DNA from: Cohnella sp. GbtcB17
GTDB lineage: Bacteria; Bacillota; Bacilli; Paenibacillales; Paenibacillaceae
NCBI RefSeq assembly: GCF_019091135.1
Contig: NZ_JAGXJW010000045.1
Span: 1-64,000, forward strand
Reading direction: 5' to 3'
DNA length: 64,000 bases
Part shown: piece after piece, positions 1 to 9,117 of the stretch
Position numbering within the stretch: position 1 is the first letter of the stretch
How the letters are laid out: every line of letters begins with the position of its first letter
Made by a program: the position numbers and the translations under genes
The notes under the pieces: model-generated
The model's input: only the letters and a program-made list of their open reading frames with translations
Database searches by the model: none
What the model was told of the DNA's origin: nothing

Positions 1-396
1 AAGCTGACCGACGAGGAATACGATATCATCAAGTCGCACACCCGGATCGGGCACCAGCTGCTCAAGGGCTCACGCCGCGAGCTGCTCGCCGCGGCTGCGA
101 TCATCGCGGAGCAGCATCACGAGAAGTGGGACGGCAGCGGCTATCCGAACGGGCTCGCCGGCGAGGACATTCATATTTTCGGCCGGATCACCGCCGTGGC
201 CGACGTGTTCGACGCGCTTAGCGCGGAACGCGTCTACAAGGCCGCCTGGCCGCTCGACCGCATCGAAAAGCTGTTCCGCGAGGAGCGAGGCAGGCATTTC
301 GATCCCGCCGTCGTTGACGTGTTTTTTGAAAAGCTGGACGTCCTGGTCGACATCCGCGACCGTCTGAACGACAGGCTTGGCGAGGAAGTCGGGTAA
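1..396 (+). CDS. HD-GYP domain protein, C-terminal part (5' end outside window)
   Basis: An open frame runs from the first base to a TAA stop and encodes the last 131 residues of a larger protein. It contains the hallmark HD-GYP block HHEKWDGSGYPNGL followed by GRITAVADVFDALSAERVYK, typical of phosphohydrolases that hydrolyse cyclic di-GMP. The N-terminal part, which should hold the HD motif itself and perhaps a receiver or sensor domain, lies outside the window, so the input signal is unknown. The downstream glycosylase gene is convergent and only about 30 bases away. Family assignment is firm; cyclic di-GMP hydrolysis is inferred from the family. Confidence 0.9.
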   Translation, partial: KLTDEEYDIIKSHTRIGHQLLKGSRRELLAAAAIIAEQHHEKWDGSGYPNGLAGEDIHIFGRITAVADVFDALSAERVYKAAWPLDRIEKLFREERGRHFDPAVVDVFFEKLDVLVDIRDRLNDRLGEEVG

Positions 397-423
397 TCAG
401 TCCGGCTCCCCACTCCCCGCGCC

Positions 424-960
424 TCATGCATTGCGCTGCGACTCGATGAACGGCGCCAGCGCCTCGAGCCAAGCGGCAGCCTTCTCCTCCAGCCCCTTGT
501 GCTGCCGCGTCGGGATCGGGCTCGTCGACGGCAGCTTTAACACGACGCGCCGCAGCACTTCGGGATGCCGGCCGTGGTGCCTGGCGAGCGTATCGTACGC
601 TATTCCCCCGTTGCACACAATGACCTCGATGCCCGGATACGCCCGCAGCAAGCCGGGAATATCCGTCGGCTCGGCCTCCCTTATATCGGCGTCCAGACTC
701 CCTTTCCGCTCGCAGGACGCGATCGTATCCCAGAGCGCGCAGCCGTGCGCGAGCGCAAAACGAAGCCGATCCTCATAAGACTCGTCAGGCGCGCCTGCGC
801 CGTACAGTCTGTAGAGGATCGGCCAAAAGTGGTTGCGGGCATGACCGTAGTAACGGCTCGCGGCAAGCGAAGCCGTCCCCGGCATGCTGCCCAAAAAAAG
901 AATCCGCGAATTCGCGTCAACGACCGGCGGCATGGCATAAACCTTGTTCGACGTCGCCAT
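424..960 (-). CDS. DNA-deoxyinosine / uracil-type DNA glycosylase
   Basis: This 178-residue protein belongs to the uracil-DNA glycosylase superfamily, closest to the hypoxanthine-DNA (deoxyinosine) glycosylase branch. The first motif is FLGSMPGTAS, followed by YYGHARNHFWPILYRL, where the Asn of ARNHFWP matches the catalytic Asn reported for that branch. A loop STSPIPT lies near the C-terminus in place of the HPSP motif of classical Ung. It would remove deaminated bases from DNA to start base-excision repair. The ATG is preceded by a clean GGAGGTGAG. Exact base preference (inosine, uracil or both) cannot be told from sequence. Confidence 0.8.
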   Translation of the reverse strand: MATSNKVYAMPPVVDANSRILFLGSMPGTASLAASRYYGHARNHFWPILYRLYGAGAPDESYEDRLRFALAHGCALWDTIASCERKGSLDADIREAEPTDIPGLLRAYPGIEVIVCNGGIAYDTLARHHGRHPEVLRRVVLKLPSTSPIPTRQHKGLEEKAAAWLEALAPFIESQRNA

Positions 961-1055
961 GTCGGCTCACCTCCGTCCCTCCATTTTGTCATAGCGGAGA
1001 GGCGGAAGGCAAACGAGACTTGCTTGGAGAGAGCCGGGCTCGGGCGGTTCAGGCA

Positions 1056-1886
1056 TCAGCCTTTGACGCTGCCTGCGGTCAGGCCTTCGATGATTTGCCG
1101 CTGCAGGAACGAATACAGGAGCAGCACCGGCAGCACGCTGAACACGATGCCCGTGCAGACGAGCGCGTAGTTGGTCTGGAAGGCGTCGCGGAAGCCGACC
1201 ATGCCCGTCGGCAGCGTGCGAAGCGCATCGCGGCTGATGAAGAAGTTGGCGAGCAGGTACTCGTTCCAGTTGCCCAGGAAGTTGACGATAAATACGGTGA
1301 CAAGCGCCGGAATCGTTAGCGGCAGAATGATCTTCCAGAACATGCGGATCGCGCCCATGCCGTCGATCGTCGCGGCTTCCTCGAGCTCGTGCGGGATATT
1401 GTGCATGAAGGCGACGAGCAGCAGCACGCTGAACGGCAGCGCGCCCGCCGTGTAGGGCAGGAACAGCGCCCAGTGCGTATCGAGAATGTGCAGGTCGCGG
1501 ACCAGAAAATACTGCGCAATGAACAGCACGTTGCCTGGAATGAGCATGCCGACGAGCACGAGCTGGTAGATCCATTTGCTGATTCGCGTCAGCTTCATGC
1601 GCGCCATCGCAAAGGCGGTGGCGGCAGCCATCAGGACGCCGACGATTGCCGCGCTTGCGGCCAAATACAAGCTGTTGAAAAAGTAGACGCTGATTTTCGC
1701 CTTGACCCAGGCTTCCTTGTAGTTTTCGAACACCCAGGTTTTCGGCAGGCCGAACGGGTGCAGCGCGATTTCCGTATTGTTCGCTTTGAGCGAGGAAAAC
1801 AGCACGAACAGGAACGGCACGAGAATGACAACGACGTAGACGATCATAAAAAAGTGCGGAATCGATTTTTTGACGGCGACCGGCAT
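1056..1886 (-). CDS. Carbohydrate ABC transporter permease, MalG/AraQ type
   Basis: This 276-residue integral membrane protein has about six hydrophobic segments and the inner-membrane permease EAA-type loop EEAATIDGMGAIRMFWKIILPL near residue 185. It would form the translocation channel together with the permease encoded just upstream. Its ATG overlaps the TGA stop of that gene by one base, so the two are translationally coupled. No ATPase gene follows, which is usual for Gram-positive CUT1 sugar transporters that share an MsmX-like ATPase encoded elsewhere. The sugar is not identifiable. Confidence 0.93.
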   Translation of the reverse strand: MPVAVKKSIPHFFMIVYVVVILVPFLFVLFSSLKANNTEIALHPFGLPKTWVFENYKEAWVKAKISVYFFNSLYLAASAAIVGVLMAAATAFAMARMKLTRISKWIYQLVLVGMLIPGNVLFIAQYFLVRDLHILDTHWALFLPYTAGALPFSVLLLVAFMHNIPHELEEAATIDGMGAIRMFWKIILPLTIPALVTVFIVNFLGNWNEYLLANFFISRDALRTLPTGMVGFRDAFQTNYALVCTGIVFSVLPVLLLYSFLQRQIIEGLTAGSVKG

Positions 1887-2767
1887 CAGAACTCAATCCT
1901 TTCCTGTCTTCTCGCGATGAGCAGCTGATACAGCGCGGTGAGGATGAGCGCGATGACAAAAATGATGATGGAAAGCGCGGAGCCGTAGCCGTAATCGCCG
2001 TACTTGATCGCTTTGTTGACCATGTAGGAGGCCATGACCTCGGTGCTGCCCGCGGGTCCTCCGCCCGTCATGACGAGGACGATGTCGACGACGCGCAGCG
2101 CGCCCGCGATCGACAGCATAATAACGACGTTAACGATCGGTCGGATGAGCGGCACGGTCAAATACCAGGCGCGCTGGACGCCGGTCGCTCCGTCGACCAT
2201 CGCCGCCACGTCGATCTCCTTCGGGATGCCGAGAATCGCCGCCAGAATCAGTACGATATAAAAGCCCATCCACTGCCAGGCGTTCGTAAGCAAAATCGAG
2301 AACATCGCCCACTTGGGCTCGGCCAGCCAGTAGATCGGATCGATGCCAAATAAGCTCAAAAAGTTGTTGAGCAGCCCCACGTCCGGATCGTAAATATAGC
2401 CCCACAAGATCCCGATGATCGAAGTCGAAAGGATGGACGGCATGAACACCGTCGTTTTGTAAAAGCCCTGGAACCGCTTGATATTGCTGATCAGCAGTGA
2501 AAAAACGATGATCAGCGGCACTTGGATGCAGCAGGAAAACAGCAGAATAATGAGGTTGTTCCAGATGGAACTGCGGAATTCGGCGTCTTTAAAAGCGTTC
2601 ACGAAGTTGTCCAGACCGATGAACTGCCTGGCGTTCAGTCCGTCCCAATCGGTGAAGCCGAAGACGAACGACGTAATCGTCGGATAAATAAAAAACAGGA
2701 AGTACATCGCGACCGTCGGCACGACAAACAGCATGTAGACATAGGGATTTTTTAGCGTAGTTTTCAT
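1886..2767 (-). CDS. Carbohydrate ABC transporter permease, MalF/LacF type
   Basis: This 293-residue membrane protein has an N-terminal helix (residues about 12-34) and five further hydrophobic segments, with the permease loop DVAAMVDGATGVQRAWYLTVPLI near residue 195. It is the first of two permease genes and lies about 90 bases downstream of the solute-binding lipoprotein gene, from which it is separated by a hairpin. Together these three genes form a CUT1-family sugar uptake system. A GGAGGGTCC ribosome binding site precedes the ATG. Confidence 0.93.
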   Translation of the reverse strand: MKTTLKNPYVYMLFVVPTVAMYFLFFIYPTITSFVFGFTDWDGLNARQFIGLDNFVNAFKDAEFRSSIWNNLIILLFSCCIQVPLIIVFSLLISNIKRFQGFYKTTVFMPSILSTSIIGILWGYIYDPDVGLLNNFLSLFGIDPIYWLAEPKWAMFSILLTNAWQWMGFYIVLILAAILGIPKEIDVAAMVDGATGVQRAWYLTVPLIRPIVNVVIMLSIAGALRVVDIVLVMTGGGPAGSTEVMASYMVNKAIKYGDYGYGSALSIIIFVIALILTALYQLLIARRQERIEF

Positions 2768-2804
2768 TTCGGACCCTCCCCAGCCGTCTTCGAAGGTATA
2801 AAGA

Positions 2805-2835
2805 AAGCGCCGCCTGCGCTGATCGGGCGGCGCTT
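2805..2835 (-). terminator. Hairpin between binding-protein and permease genes (attenuator-like)
   Basis: A 10-bp perfect inverted repeat (AAGCGCCGCC paired with GGCGGCGCTT, 11-base loop) is followed on the minus strand by TTTCTTTATA. Hairpins here commonly lower permease transcription relative to the binding protein, or protect the 3' end of the upstream message; either would give excess binding protein. The U-tract is imperfect, so partial read-through is expected. Confidence 0.65.
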
Positions 2836-2857
2836 CTCGTTCGCTTCCGCCGGCGGC

Positions 2858-4276
2858 TTACTTCGCGGCGGCGTTTTCGGCGTCTTGCACTTTTTGAATG
2901 GCGTCGCCGACTTGCTTCGGCGTCGCTTTCCCCGCGATGAGCTTTTGCAGCTGCGTCTCGGTCTCGGTGTATACCTTCGACTGCACGACAGAGTCGAAGT
3001 GCGGGAACGTCTTGCCTGCGGACTTCAGCACGTCGAGCACTTGCTTAAGCAGCGGATCCGTCACCTGCGCGATGGATGCGTCGGACAGCTGCATCGAAGG
3101 CAGGACGCCGTCCTCGAGCAGGCCGCGGAGCTGCATTTCGTCGGAGTACATGTTTTTGATGAACGCCTTGACGGCGGCGAGCTCGTTGTCGTTCAGGTCG
3201 GCGGAGAAGCCGTAGCCTTCACCGTAGTTGGCGTTGACGGCGGTCTGATCGCCCTTGCCGTTCGGTACTGCCGGGAGCGCCACATAAGCGACTTTGCCCG
3301 CGATCGCGGCACCGACCGCGTCGTTCTTAAAGGCCGAGTTGCGCCAGGAGCCGTCGAACATCATGCCGGCTTTGCCTGCGACGAAGTCGTTCAGCATGTC
3401 GCCGTATTCCTTGCCGAGCTCGCCCTTGGTGAAGTAGCCCTTCTTCTCCCAATCCGCGTACAGCTGGTAGGCAGCTACCACGTCGGGCGAGTTCCACTTG
3501 GCTTCGCCGGACTTGAAGCCCGGGATGGCGGCTTCGCCCGCGACTCGGCCGATCAGCGTGTTCACGAGCATGTTGGGCACCCAAGCGCCCTTGGAGCCGA
3601 CGGCGAACGGGGTAATCTTGTTTTGCGCCAGCGTGTCGGCCGCTTTGACCAGATCGTCCCAAGTGGTCGGCGGATTCAGGTTGTATTTCGCGAACAGATC
3701 GGTATTGTAGAAAATGCCTTCGGTGTTGCCGCCGATCGGCAAGCCGTACACCTTGCCGTCCACGGAGAAGGAGTCGAGGACGTTCAGGAACTGGCCTTTG
3801 ATGCCCAGCTCGTCGAGAATCGGCGTCAAATCGAGCAATCTTCCGGCTTTGACGTATTTCTGCGCGTCGCCTGCGCCGCCGAACAGGGAGAATACTTTTG
3901 GCGGATTGCCAGCGGCCATCTCGGCCGGCAGCTTCGTGAAGCGGTTGACGCTGTCTTCGACACCGTCCAGCTCAAACTTTAGGCCGGGCACTTCGCTTTC
4001 CGTCTTTTTGACGACGTCGTCGAGGATCGCTTTGCGAAACTTTTGCGGCTCGCCGATCTGGATGTGACGGAGGGAAACCGTGAAGTTCTCGACCTTTGCC
4101 GGCGCGGAGGCGCTGGGAGATGGAGATGCGGACGCCGAAGCCGAAGCGCTGGGACTGGCTGACTCGCTTGCCGAAGGAGACGCTGCGCCGTTGTTGTCAT
4201 TGTTGCTGCCGCAACCCGCCAGCACGGCGGACATGGCGACCGATGCGGCCAATACGGAAGTCAGTTTCTTTTTCAC
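2858..4276 (-). CDS. Sugar ABC transporter solute-binding lipoprotein
   Basis: A 472-residue extracytoplasmic binding protein of the bacterial solute-binding protein 1 family. A GTG start at 4276 is chosen because GGGAGGG lies 7 bases upstream; an in-frame ATG exists at 4318 but would place that ribosome site inside the gene. The N-terminus is a lipoprotein signal with lipobox VLAGC, then a long Ser/Ala/Pro/Glu linker (about 30 residues) that would hold the domain away from the membrane. The mature part has binding-protein signatures such as PTTWDDLVKAADTLAQNKITPFA. It delivers an unidentified sugar to the two permeases encoded downstream. Confidence 0.93.
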   Translation of the reverse strand: MKKKLTSVLAASVAMSAVLAGCGSNNDNNGAASPSASESASPSASASASASPSPSASAPAKVENFTVSLRHIQIGEPQKFRKAILDDVVKKTESEVPGLKFELDGVEDSVNRFTKLPAEMAAGNPPKVFSLFGGAGDAQKYVKAGRLLDLTPILDELGIKGQFLNVLDSFSVDGKVYGLPIGGNTEGIFYNTDLFAKYNLNPPTTWDDLVKAADTLAQNKITPFAVGSKGAWVPNMLVNTLIGRVAGEAAIPGFKSGEAKWNSPDVVAAYQLYADWEKKGYFTKGELGKEYGDMLNDFVAGKAGMMFDGSWRNSAFKNDAVGAAIAGKVAYVALPAVPNGKGDQTAVNANYGEGYGFSADLNDNELAAVKAFIKNMYSDEMQLRGLLEDGVLPSMQLSDASIAQVTDPLLKQVLDVLKSAGKTFPHFDSVVQSKVYTETETQLQKLIAGKATPKQVGDAIQKVQDAENAAAK

Positions 4277-4400
4277 TCGTTGACCCTCCCAAAGTTTGGT
4301 TTGCTTTGACTTCTTCATTGTAGAAGGAATCGGCCGGTATGTAAGGACGTCAAACCCCTAACGGGGGGATACAATCCTATAGTAGCCCTATGATAGCCAA

Positions 4401-4453
4401 AAGGACGCGTCCGGACGCGCCGGCAGGCGGCTGTTGTCCGATAACGCGTCCTT
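4401..4453 (-). terminator. Probable terminator after the FAH-family gene
   Basis: A 10-bp perfect stem (AAGGACGCGT with ACGCGTCCTT) with a 33-base GC-rich loop lies 32 bases beyond the stop of the fumarylacetoacetase-family gene. The trailing sequence on the minus strand (TTGGCTATC) is only weakly U-rich. The rest of this gap leads into the binding-protein gene; no convincing -35/-10 pair was found there. Confidence 0.5.
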
Positions 4454-4484
4454 CTCATGATGCTTGGCTGCGGTCTGCGGTCGA

Positions 4485-5123
4485 TCAGAAGCGGAACGTA
4501 CCTGTACCGATCGCGTCGTCGCCCCAAAGGAGCTCGACTTCGTCGCCGTCGGAAAGTCTGCCCACGCCTGCGGGCGTCCCCGTGAAGAGCAGATCGCCCG
4601 GACCGATCCCGTACAGATCGCCGACGTGCGCGGTCAGCGCTGCGAGATCGAACACCATGTCGTTCGCGTCGCCGCGCTGAACCTCTTTGCCGTTCAGCCG
4701 CATGGCGAACGTACGCCCCGTCTTCTCGGCATCCGCGCCATAAGGCAGCCAGGCGCCGAGCGGCGCCGAATGGCGGAAGCCTTTGGCCGCGAGCCAAGGG
4801 TATCCCTTCGCCTTCAACTCGTCCTGCACGTCGCGCAGCGTCAAGTCCAGGCCGACCGTAAAATGCGAATACAGCTCGTTCGGCGCGATGCCGGGCTCGT
4901 AGGGCCTACCTGCGATAAAGACGAGCTCGGCTTCATAATGAACGGCGCCGCGCCCCTTCGGCAGTTGAACGGCGGAGCCGTCCAGCCTTACCGCGGCGTG
5001 CGTAGGCTTCGCAAAGATCATCGGAGATTCGGGAACCGCGTTGCCCAGCTCCGCGGCATGCAGGCGATAATTGCGTCCGACGCAGTAAATATTCCGGAAA
5101 TCGACTGCTTGAGGTGTCGTCAT
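4485..5123 (-). CDS. Fumarylacetoacetate hydrolase family protein
   Basis: A 212-residue protein of the FAH fold, close in length to the single-domain acylpyruvase / oxaloacetate tautomerase-like members. Visible family features are IYCVGRNYRLHAAELGN, PMIFAKPTHA, the acidic metal site in HYEAELVFIAGR, and the C-terminal GDLLFTGTPAGVG. Such enzymes use Mg or Mn to cleave or tautomerise beta-keto acids. The gene starts 12 bases after the glycerophosphodiesterase gene and is probably co-transcribed with it. The substrate is not predictable from sequence. Confidence 0.88.
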   Translation of the reverse strand: MTTPQAVDFRNIYCVGRNYRLHAAELGNAVPESPMIFAKPTHAAVRLDGSAVQLPKGRGAVHYEAELVFIAGRPYEPGIAPNELYSHFTVGLDLTLRDVQDELKAKGYPWLAAKGFRHSAPLGAWLPYGADAEKTGRTFAMRLNGKEVQRGDANDMVFDLAALTAHVGDLYGIGPGDLLFTGTPAGVGRLSDGDEVELLWGDDAIGTGTFRF

Positions 5124-5135
5124 GCGATTGTCTCC

Positions 5136-5882
5136 TTATTTGACGGCCGCCAGCCAGCGGTCCGGGTAGTTCGTGCATAGCTGAAACGATTGCGTGTATG
5201 CGGCCAGCTTGTTCAGATCCCGCTGCTCGTTCACCGTCCAAGCCATCACCTCGATGCCTGCTGCCTCGGTCTGCGCCAATAAGGCGACGTTGACGTATTT
5301 GTGGTTGATCGACAGCAACTTCGCGCCAAGCGAATCAAGGACGGCCGCGATATTGGACGGCCGCCTGTCGACAATAAGCCCGGTGAGCGTGCGCGGCGCA
5401 TGGCGCCCCGCGGCGAGCAGCAGCGCATGATCGAAGGACGTCAAGATCGAATCTTCTTCGCGTCCCTCCGCTCGCAGCAGCTCGCCGACTTTTCGCGCCA
5501 GCAGGTCCTTGTCCGGCTCGCCGTCCTTGAGCTCGATGTTAAGTCTGCATCTGCCGCGCGTCAGCTCCAGCACTTGCGACAGCGTCGGAATGCCTTCGCC
5601 CGCGTACATGCGGTGAAACCAGCTGCCGGCGTCCAGCGCGGCCAATTCGGCCGCGGTCTTGTCTCTCACCCTCGCCTTGACGCCCGTCGTCCGTTTGAGA
5701 GACGCGTCGTGAATCACAACAGGAATCTCATCCTTCGACAGGTGCACGTCAAGCTCGATCCATCCGACCGCTGGCTCGCTGAGCGCCAATCTGAACGCGG
5801 CCATCGTATTTTCCGGGGCCGCGCCGGACCAGCCGCGATGTGCGACGCACGGGTGCAAGGATGCCTTTTCCGTCACATTCAT
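5136..5882 (-). CDS. Glycerophosphodiester phosphodiesterase
   Basis: A 248-residue cytosolic GDPD-family enzyme with the N-terminal catalytic motif AHRGWSGAAPENTMAAF, the ELDVHLSKDEIPVVIHD block carrying metal and catalytic residues, and NIELK later. It would hydrolyse glycerophosphodiesters (from phospholipid or teichoic-acid turnover) to glycerol 3-phosphate and an alcohol. There is no signal peptide, so it acts inside the cell, like UgpQ. It sits between capA and the FAH-family gene, with a 42-base gap to capA. Confidence 0.93.
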   Translation of the reverse strand: MNVTEKASLHPCVAHRGWSGAAPENTMAAFRLALSEPAVGWIELDVHLSKDEIPVVIHDASLKRTTGVKARVRDKTAAELAALDAGSWFHRMYAGEGIPTLSQVLELTRGRCRLNIELKDGEPDKDLLARKVGELLRAEGREEDSILTSFDHALLLAAGRHAPRTLTGLIVDRRPSNIAAVLDSLGAKLLSINHKYVNVALLAQTEAAGIEVMAWTVNEQRDLNKLAAYTQSFQLCTNYPDRWLAAVK

Positions 5883-5924
5883 TCGATTCGTCCTTTCTAT
5901 CCTTCTCCCTCAACTTCTCTCCAT

Positions 5925-7310
5925 TTACTTCGCCGTAATGCGGCCCTTCGAATCGACGGACGCGCCGTAAGACACCTTGTTCAGTCTGGCCAGCAGCGCC
6001 CCTGCTTGTTCGGGCTCCATCGGCCCGGGCTGCGAAGCCTTGGCGTACATCGGGTCGAACTTCAGCTTGCATTTGCCGTCCCCCGAGCAAGTCGCGGTCA
6101 ATACGCCTGTATCCTGCGTCTTGGAATATTCCGACTTCGTCGTAAACACGAAGTTGCCAAGGCTGTAGGCGATCCACTTGCCCTTGTAGGCTTCAAAGCC
6201 TTGCAGCACATGGGGATGGCTGCCGATGATCAGGTCGGCGCCAGCGTCGATCAGCGTATGGCCGACGTTGAACTGCGCGTCTTTGGGCGTGTCGGCGCGT
6301 TCGTTGCCCCAATGCACCATGACGACGACGATGTTCGCGAGCTCGCGCGCCTTTTTGACGGCCGCTACGGCGCGGGTCGTATCGTAAGTCTCGGCCACCC
6401 CCGGGTGATCGGGCCCCGCCTTCCAAGTGCCGTCCGGCACGACGTTGGAGACGCCGATGTAGGCGACCGATAGGCCGTCATGCTCGAAATAGACGGGCTC
6501 GAACGCTTCTTTGTCGTCGGCGCCCGATCCCATATGCTTGAGCTTGATGTCGTCGAGCGCGTCCATGGTGTCGCTCAGGCCTTCCCAGCCCTGATCGAGC
6601 GTATGGTTGTTGGCGAGGCTGACGACGTCCAGACCGGCGTTTTTGAGTCCCTTCAAGTATTCGGGCTTGCCTTTGAACACGAACTGCTTGTTCTGCGCGG
6701 GCGTACCCCGCGTCGTGATCGGCGCTTCCAGGTTGCCGGCCGCGATGTCGGCCGACTCCAGCAGCGGCTTCGCCAGCTTGAACGGATAGTCCACGCCGTT
6801 TTTTTCGATCAATTTGCCGACGGTCGACGCCGGCAAGATGTCGCCGACGAAGGCAAGCGTGACGGATGCGCCCGATGGCGCCGGATCGCTCGGATCGCCG
6901 GCCGTTCCGGCGTCGGGCGTAGCGGCAGGCTCTTCTGCAGAGGGCGAAGTCTGTTCGGTCTCGCCATCGCCTGCCGGCGCTCCGCCACCTTCCTCCTCGT
7001 CGCCGGGTTCCGCGGAAGGCGCAGAATCAGGCGATTGGGCTGGTTGCTCGGATTCGACGGGCGAGGCCGCTGGGCCCTCCGCGGTCGAATCGGGAGTCGT
7101 GGAAGGCGATGATGCGTCCGATGGCAAGGCGGACGATGTGGCCGTAGCGACAGGGGGCGACGCTTCGCCGCCGTCCCCGTCGCCCGAGACGATTGCCGCG
7201 TATACGCCCACGGCCGCGACCAGCACGACGGCAAGCGCCGCGAAGGCGACAATCGGCCAGCGGCGCTTTCTCTTGGATTTTTTCTTGGATTGAACACGGG
7301 AATAAGACAT
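5925..7310 (-). CDS. CapA-family surface protein (PGA_cap domain)
   Basis: A 461-residue membrane-anchored protein. A basic N-terminus (KKKSKRKRR) precedes one transmembrane helix at about residues 18-42, then a low-complexity Ser/Pro/Glu/Ala spacer of about 100 residues, then a C-terminal CapA domain. The domain has its conserved blocks in order: FVGDILPAS, GNLEAPITTRG, SLANNHTLDQG, VVMVHWGNE, IGSHPHVLQG and YSLGNFVF, which resemble a calcineurin-like metallophosphoesterase site. Family members take part in poly-gamma-glutamate synthesis, but no capB or capC lies nearby, so a wider envelope role is as likely. Confidence 0.9.
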   Translation of the reverse strand: MSYSRVQSKKKSKRKRRWPIVAFAALAVVLVAAVGVYAAIVSGDGDGGEASPPVATATSSALPSDASSPSTTPDSTAEGPAASPVESEQPAQSPDSAPSAEPGDEEEGGGAPAGDGETEQTSPSAEEPAATPDAGTAGDPSDPAPSGASVTLAFVGDILPASTVGKLIEKNGVDYPFKLAKPLLESADIAAGNLEAPITTRGTPAQNKQFVFKGKPEYLKGLKNAGLDVVSLANNHTLDQGWEGLSDTMDALDDIKLKHMGSGADDKEAFEPVYFEHDGLSVAYIGVSNVVPDGTWKAGPDHPGVAETYDTTRAVAAVKKARELANIVVVMVHWGNERADTPKDAQFNVGHTLIDAGADLIIGSHPHVLQGFEAYKGKWIAYSLGNFVFTTKSEYSKTQDTGVLTATCSGDGKCKLKFDPMYAKASQPGPMEPEQAGALLARLNKVSYGASVDSKGRITAK

Positions 7311-7347
7311 TCAAATGAGACCTCCGCACGATCGCTTAATGCCCGTA

Positions 7348-7356
7348 ATTATACCA
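7348..7356 (-). promoter_or_regulatory. Extended -10 promoter element upstream of capA
   Basis: On the minus strand the sequence TGGTATAAT (a TGN extension plus a perfect TATAAT) lies 38 bases before the capA start. There is no good -35 box at 17-base spacing, which extended -10 promoters can tolerate. Confidence 0.5.
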
Positions 7357-7427
7357 TAGACTCGATCGAGACTCGAACGCCGAAGCGAAACTTCAATGCC
7401 GAAAGCTGGCAGGTCGACGTAAAGAAA

Positions 7428-7457
7428 CCGTCCTTCGGCGTAAAGGCAGAAGGACGG
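7428..7457 (-). terminator. Terminator after nagZ
   Basis: A perfect 9-bp stem (CCGTCCTTC with GAAGGACGG, 12-base loop) lies just beyond the nagZ stop and is followed on the minus strand by TTTCTTTAC. It separates the sensor-regulator-nagZ transcript from capA. Confidence 0.7.
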
Positions 7458-7479
7458 CGAGCATCAAAGAAAGCGATCG

Positions 7480-9075
7480 TTAGAAGCTGGCAAACTCCCC
7501 GATCGTCACCGGCAACCGCCCGGCGCCAGGCATTCTGCCGATCAATACGCCAGCCAGCGCGGACATCATCGAAGGCTTGTTCTCGTAAGCGCAAATATAA
7601 ACGGGAACCTGGGGGGCGGCCAGCAGATCGTACGGCGTTCGCAACGAAGCCAGTACGAAGGGTTTGCCCGCCGCCTCGGCCGCTTGATGCAGCGTCCGAA
7701 TAAGCGCAGACTGGCCCGCGTAAAAGCCCGCGTCGTAGGAAGCGAACACGATCGCGCCCGCAGCTTCGGCGGCAGCCACGACTTCGGCCTTCTCCGCTTC
7801 CGTCGGCTCGAGACCGATCGCAAGTTCGGCCGTGTCCAGCCCTTCTGCGCGAAGCGCCGCGCCCAGCGTCCAGCGCTGTTCGACCGCTTCGACCACCTCC
7901 GTGCTCGCGCGGGGTTCCGTCCAGACGACCAGCGTGCGGACGTCTCGGCGCAGCGGTAGCCGCTCTCCGCCTTTTACGATCGTCACCGCTTGCTCGCTTA
8001 ATATTCGCGCCACCGATTCGGCGCGCGCCGGATCCGGACTCGCCGGCGCCGACCGGGCGAACAGGCCGAGCTTCTCCTTCAGCGACCGGACGCGCCGGAC
8101 GGCTTCGTCGATGCGGGATGCGGGGATTTCTCCCGCCAGCACGGCCTCGTATACCGCTTCGAGCGCCGCGATCTGCCGGTCGAGCCGATGGCTCACGAGG
8201 ATCAGGTCCGCGCCGCCTTTAACGGCTTCGACTGCCCCTCTTGCAACGCCGATCGTCTCCGAGACGGCGTTCATCTCCAGACAGTCGGTGACGACAACGC
8301 CGCCGAAGCCGAGCCGCTCGCGCAGCAGGCCGGTCAGGATTCGCTTCGACATTGTGGCGGGAACTCCATCCGGCTCATAGGCCGGAAAAACGACGTGCGC
8401 CGTCATGATCGCATCGACGCCTTCGGCGATGGCGGCCCGGAACGGGACGAGTTCTACCGCATTCAGGCGGTCGGGACCATGCGGCACGACCGGCAGCGCG
8501 TGATGCGAGTCGACAGCCGTGTCGCCATGCCCGGGAAAATGCTTCGCAACCGCCGCAATGCCGCCCTCCCGATAGCCGCGAACGACCGCTGCGCCGAATT
8601 CGGCCGCCTTGCGCGGCTTCTCTCCGTAAGAACGGACGCCGATGACCGGATTAAGCGGATTGTTGTTCACATCGAGGCAAGGCGCGAAGTTCATATTGAC
8701 GCCAATGGCCCTCAGCTCGGCGCCGGACAGCATCGCTGCCTCGCGGGCCAGTTCGACGTCGCCTGCCGCGCCGATGGCCATCGCGCCGGGCATGACCGTC
8801 ACGCCCTCCTCGAGGCGCACGACCATGCCGCCCTCCTGGTCGATCGACACAAGCAGCGGCACCGCAGCCTTTTCCTGAAGCGCTGTCGTCAGACGGGACA
8901 CCTGCTCGGCATCCTTCAAGTTGCGTCTGAATAAAATAACGCCGCCGAGCCCGTACGCCTCGATCAGCCGTACAACACCTTCGGCCGGATCATGTCCGTC
9001 AAATCCGCACATGAACAGCTGGCCGATTTTACATTTTAAGTCCAAGCCGTCCAACAGATTGTTAAGCTTCGCCAT
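7480..9075 (-). CDS. nagZ: Beta-N-acetylhexosaminidase, glycoside hydrolase family 3
   Basis: A 531-residue cytosolic GH3 enzyme. The NagZ signature KHFPGHGDTAVDSHH lies at residues about 178-192 and supplies the catalytic His/Asp pair used in place of a Glu acid/base. The nucleophile Asp is in VVVTDCLEMNA (about D264). The protein is longer than Gram-negative NagZ (about 340) because it keeps a C-terminal alpha/beta domain, as in Bacillus NagZ (YbbD). It would remove N-acetylglucosamine from muropeptides or related glycans during wall recycling. No signal peptide is visible. It lies 42 bases after the response regulator gene. Confidence 0.93.
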   Translation of the reverse strand: MAKLNNLLDGLDLKCKIGQLFMCGFDGHDPAEGVVRLIEAYGLGGVILFRRNLKDAEQVSRLTTALQEKAAVPLLVSIDQEGGMVVRLEEGVTVMPGAMAIGAAGDVELAREAAMLSGAELRAIGVNMNFAPCLDVNNNPLNPVIGVRSYGEKPRKAAEFGAAVVRGYREGGIAAVAKHFPGHGDTAVDSHHALPVVPHGPDRLNAVELVPFRAAIAEGVDAIMTAHVVFPAYEPDGVPATMSKRILTGLLRERLGFGGVVVTDCLEMNAVSETIGVARGAVEAVKGGADLILVSHRLDRQIAALEAVYEAVLAGEIPASRIDEAVRRVRSLKEKLGLFARSAPASPDPARAESVARILSEQAVTIVKGGERLPLRRDVRTLVVWTEPRASTEVVEAVEQRWTLGAALRAEGLDTAELAIGLEPTEAEKAEVVAAAEAAGAIVFASYDAGFYAGQSALIRTLHQAAEAAGKPFVLASLRTPYDLLAAPQVPVYICAYENKPSMMSALAGVLIGRMPGAGRLPVTIGEFASF

Positions 9076-9117
9076 CCCGATTCATCTCCACTGCGCAAGC
9101 GCGATTATCGGCTGCGT